Positions 7,330 to 7,735 of a stretch of DNA of 7,735 bases are shown one piece after another. Origin of the DNA: Gammaproteobacteria bacterium. Its GTDB lineage: Bacteria > Pseudomonadota > Gammaproteobacteria > Chromatiales > Chromatiaceae. Where the stretch lies: assembly GCA_006227775.1 (NCBI GenBank), contig SBFV01000438.1:1-7735 (forward strand), written 5' to 3'. A program made the position numbers and the translations under genes. The notes under the pieces are model-generated. The model was not told the DNA's origin, ran no database searches, and saw only the letters and a list, made by a program, of their open reading frames with translations. Numbering within the stretch: the first letter of the stretch is position 1; every line of letters starts with the position of its first letter.

Positions 7330-7349
7330 GACTTGTTACCTTTTGAAGT
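7323..7349. repeat. Inverted repeat overlapping the FNR-like box
   Basis: ACTTCAA (7323..7329) is repeated in inverse as TTGAAGT (7343..7349). One G-U and one A-U pair extend this to a 9-bp stem (7323..7331 with 7341..7349) around a 9-nt loop in RNA. The left arm shares bases with the right half of the FNR-like box, so the element could be a second operator or a leader structure. No T-run follows it. Confidence 0.55.
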
Positions 7350-7400
7350 GGCAAAGAGACTTCTGATCACTTAAGATCCCGTCAAACCAATTAGAAGAAA

Positions 7401-7425
7401 GGCCCGAGAGGGGTTCCGTCGGGCT
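7401..7425 (-). terminator. Strong hairpin, terminator-like only on the minus strand
   Basis: GCCCGA (7402..7407) pairs with TCGGGC (7419..7424) around an 11-nt loop; a G-U pair adds one more. Read on the plus strand, TCATGG follows, with no U-tract, so it is not a standard terminator for nadA. Read on the minus strand, the stem is followed by the pyrimidine run TTTCTTCT, as in an intrinsic terminator. No minus-strand gene is seen to its right, so it might stop antisense transcription or simply be a leader hairpin of the cytochrome mRNA. Confidence 0.4.
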
Positions 7426-7470
7426 CATGGCGTCCACGCCGCGCCACCCGATCACTTACCACCATCTACA

Positions 7471-7475
7471 GAGGA
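7471..7475 (+). promoter_or_regulatory. Ribosome binding site of the cytochrome gene
   Basis: GAGGA lies 5 nt before ATG 7481, a well-placed Shine-Dalgarno that supports this start. The encoded product then begins with a short basic segment followed at once by a TM helix, as expected for the NapC/NirT family. Confidence 0.75.
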
Positions 7476-7480
7476 TATCC

Positions 7481-7735
7481 ATGGCCAAGAACGAGGGCAC
7501 CTCCCGCAAAAAAATTGTCATCGTCTTCCTGATCATCTTCGCGGCGGGTGTCGTCTTCGCCGGCCTGTTCAACGTCGGACTGGCCTACACCAACACCACC
7601 GAATTCTGCACCTCCTGCCATACCATGCAGATCCCCTTCGGCGAACTCAAGGAGAGGCCCCACTGGCAGAACCCCTCGGGCGTCCACGCCGGCTGCGCTG
7701 ATTGCCATGTGCCCAAAGAATTTTTCCCCAAGATG
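7481..7735 (+). CDS. NapC/NirT-family membrane-anchored multihaem cytochrome c (C-terminus off the right edge)
   Basis: Proteins of this family take electrons from the quinol pool and pass them to periplasmic reductases (nitrate, nitrite, TMAO and others). Only 85 codons are in the window. They show a basic N-terminus (MAKNEGTSRKK), one TM anchor at about 12-33, and two haem c sites: CTSCH at 43-47 followed by T48-M49, and CADCH at 72-76 followed by VPKEFFPKM. The CxxCH-x-M arrangement and the G-V-x-A-x-C-x-D-C-H-V-P context are typical of NapC/NirT/NrfH proteins. Complete family members have four or more haems. The partner reductase is not visible, so NapC, NirT, TorC-like and others cannot be separated. 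The upstream 281-bp gap holds an FNR-like box, which suits an anaerobic respiratory gene. It is probably not transcribed with nadA, given the gap. Confidence 0.92.
   Translation, partial: MAKNEGTSRKKIVIVFLIIFAAGVVFAGLFNVGLAYTNTTEFCTSCHTMQIPFGELKERPHWQNPSGVHAGCADCHVPKEFFPKM

Noticed and set aside
7466..7708. Minus-strand 80-codon frame
   Set aside because: It is antisense to the NapC/NirT-like gene, whose haem motifs, TM anchor and ribosome binding site are clear.
1..7735. CRISPR array, insertion sequence, toxin-antitoxin or phage-defence system
   Set aside because: No regularly spaced repeats, transposase, terminal inverted repeats or defence-type domains were seen. The dynamin-like GTPase alone does not justify a defence call.

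Overview
This is a GC-rich window, clearly over 60% GC by eye outside two AT-richer gaps. It fits a Gram-negative proteobacterium: it has a tripartite-efflux adaptor and RND pump, a three-cysteine [4Fe-4S] quinolinate synthase, and a membrane-anchored NapC/NirT-type multihaem cytochrome c. A purple-sulfur-like gammaproteobacterium (Chromatiaceae or relatives) is my guess at low confidence; no marker in the window settles it.

Left half, minus strand: a two-gene efflux operon read right to left. The periplasmic adaptor (HlyD/MFP, 3020..4237) comes first. After a 131-bp gap with a small hairpin comes an HAE-type RND permease (1..2888), whose last ~100 residues lie beyond the left edge. No outer-membrane TolC-like gene is seen; it could lie further left or elsewhere. 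Both proteins have local oddities: an EF-hand-like D-x-D-x-D-G loop in the pump's first periplasmic domain, a Gly/Pro/Met/Phe-rich insert where the adaptor hairpin tip should be, and a 24-bp tandem repeat just after the adaptor signal peptide.

Centre: a ~335-bp AT-richer divergent intergenic region (4238..4572) separates the efflux operon from a plus-strand pair. The first gene is a membrane-anchored dynamin/EHD-like GTPase (4573..6090). The second, 26 bp on, is nadA (6117..7199), encoding quinolinate synthase of de novo NAD synthesis. The short spacing suggests co-transcription. I know of no functional link between the two.

Right end: a 281-bp gap (7200..7480) with an FNR/CRP-family-like box, an overlapping inverted repeat and a strong hairpin. 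It leads into the first 85 codons of a NapC/NirT-family cytochrome c, with a TM anchor and two CxxCH haem sites visible. The box suggests anaerobic control of this electron-transfer gene. No mobile element, CRISPR array, tRNA or rRNA was found. The window looks mostly like ordinary chromosomal housekeeping and envelope genes; its interest lies in protein-level peculiarities and the cytochrome leader rather than in an obvious new system.
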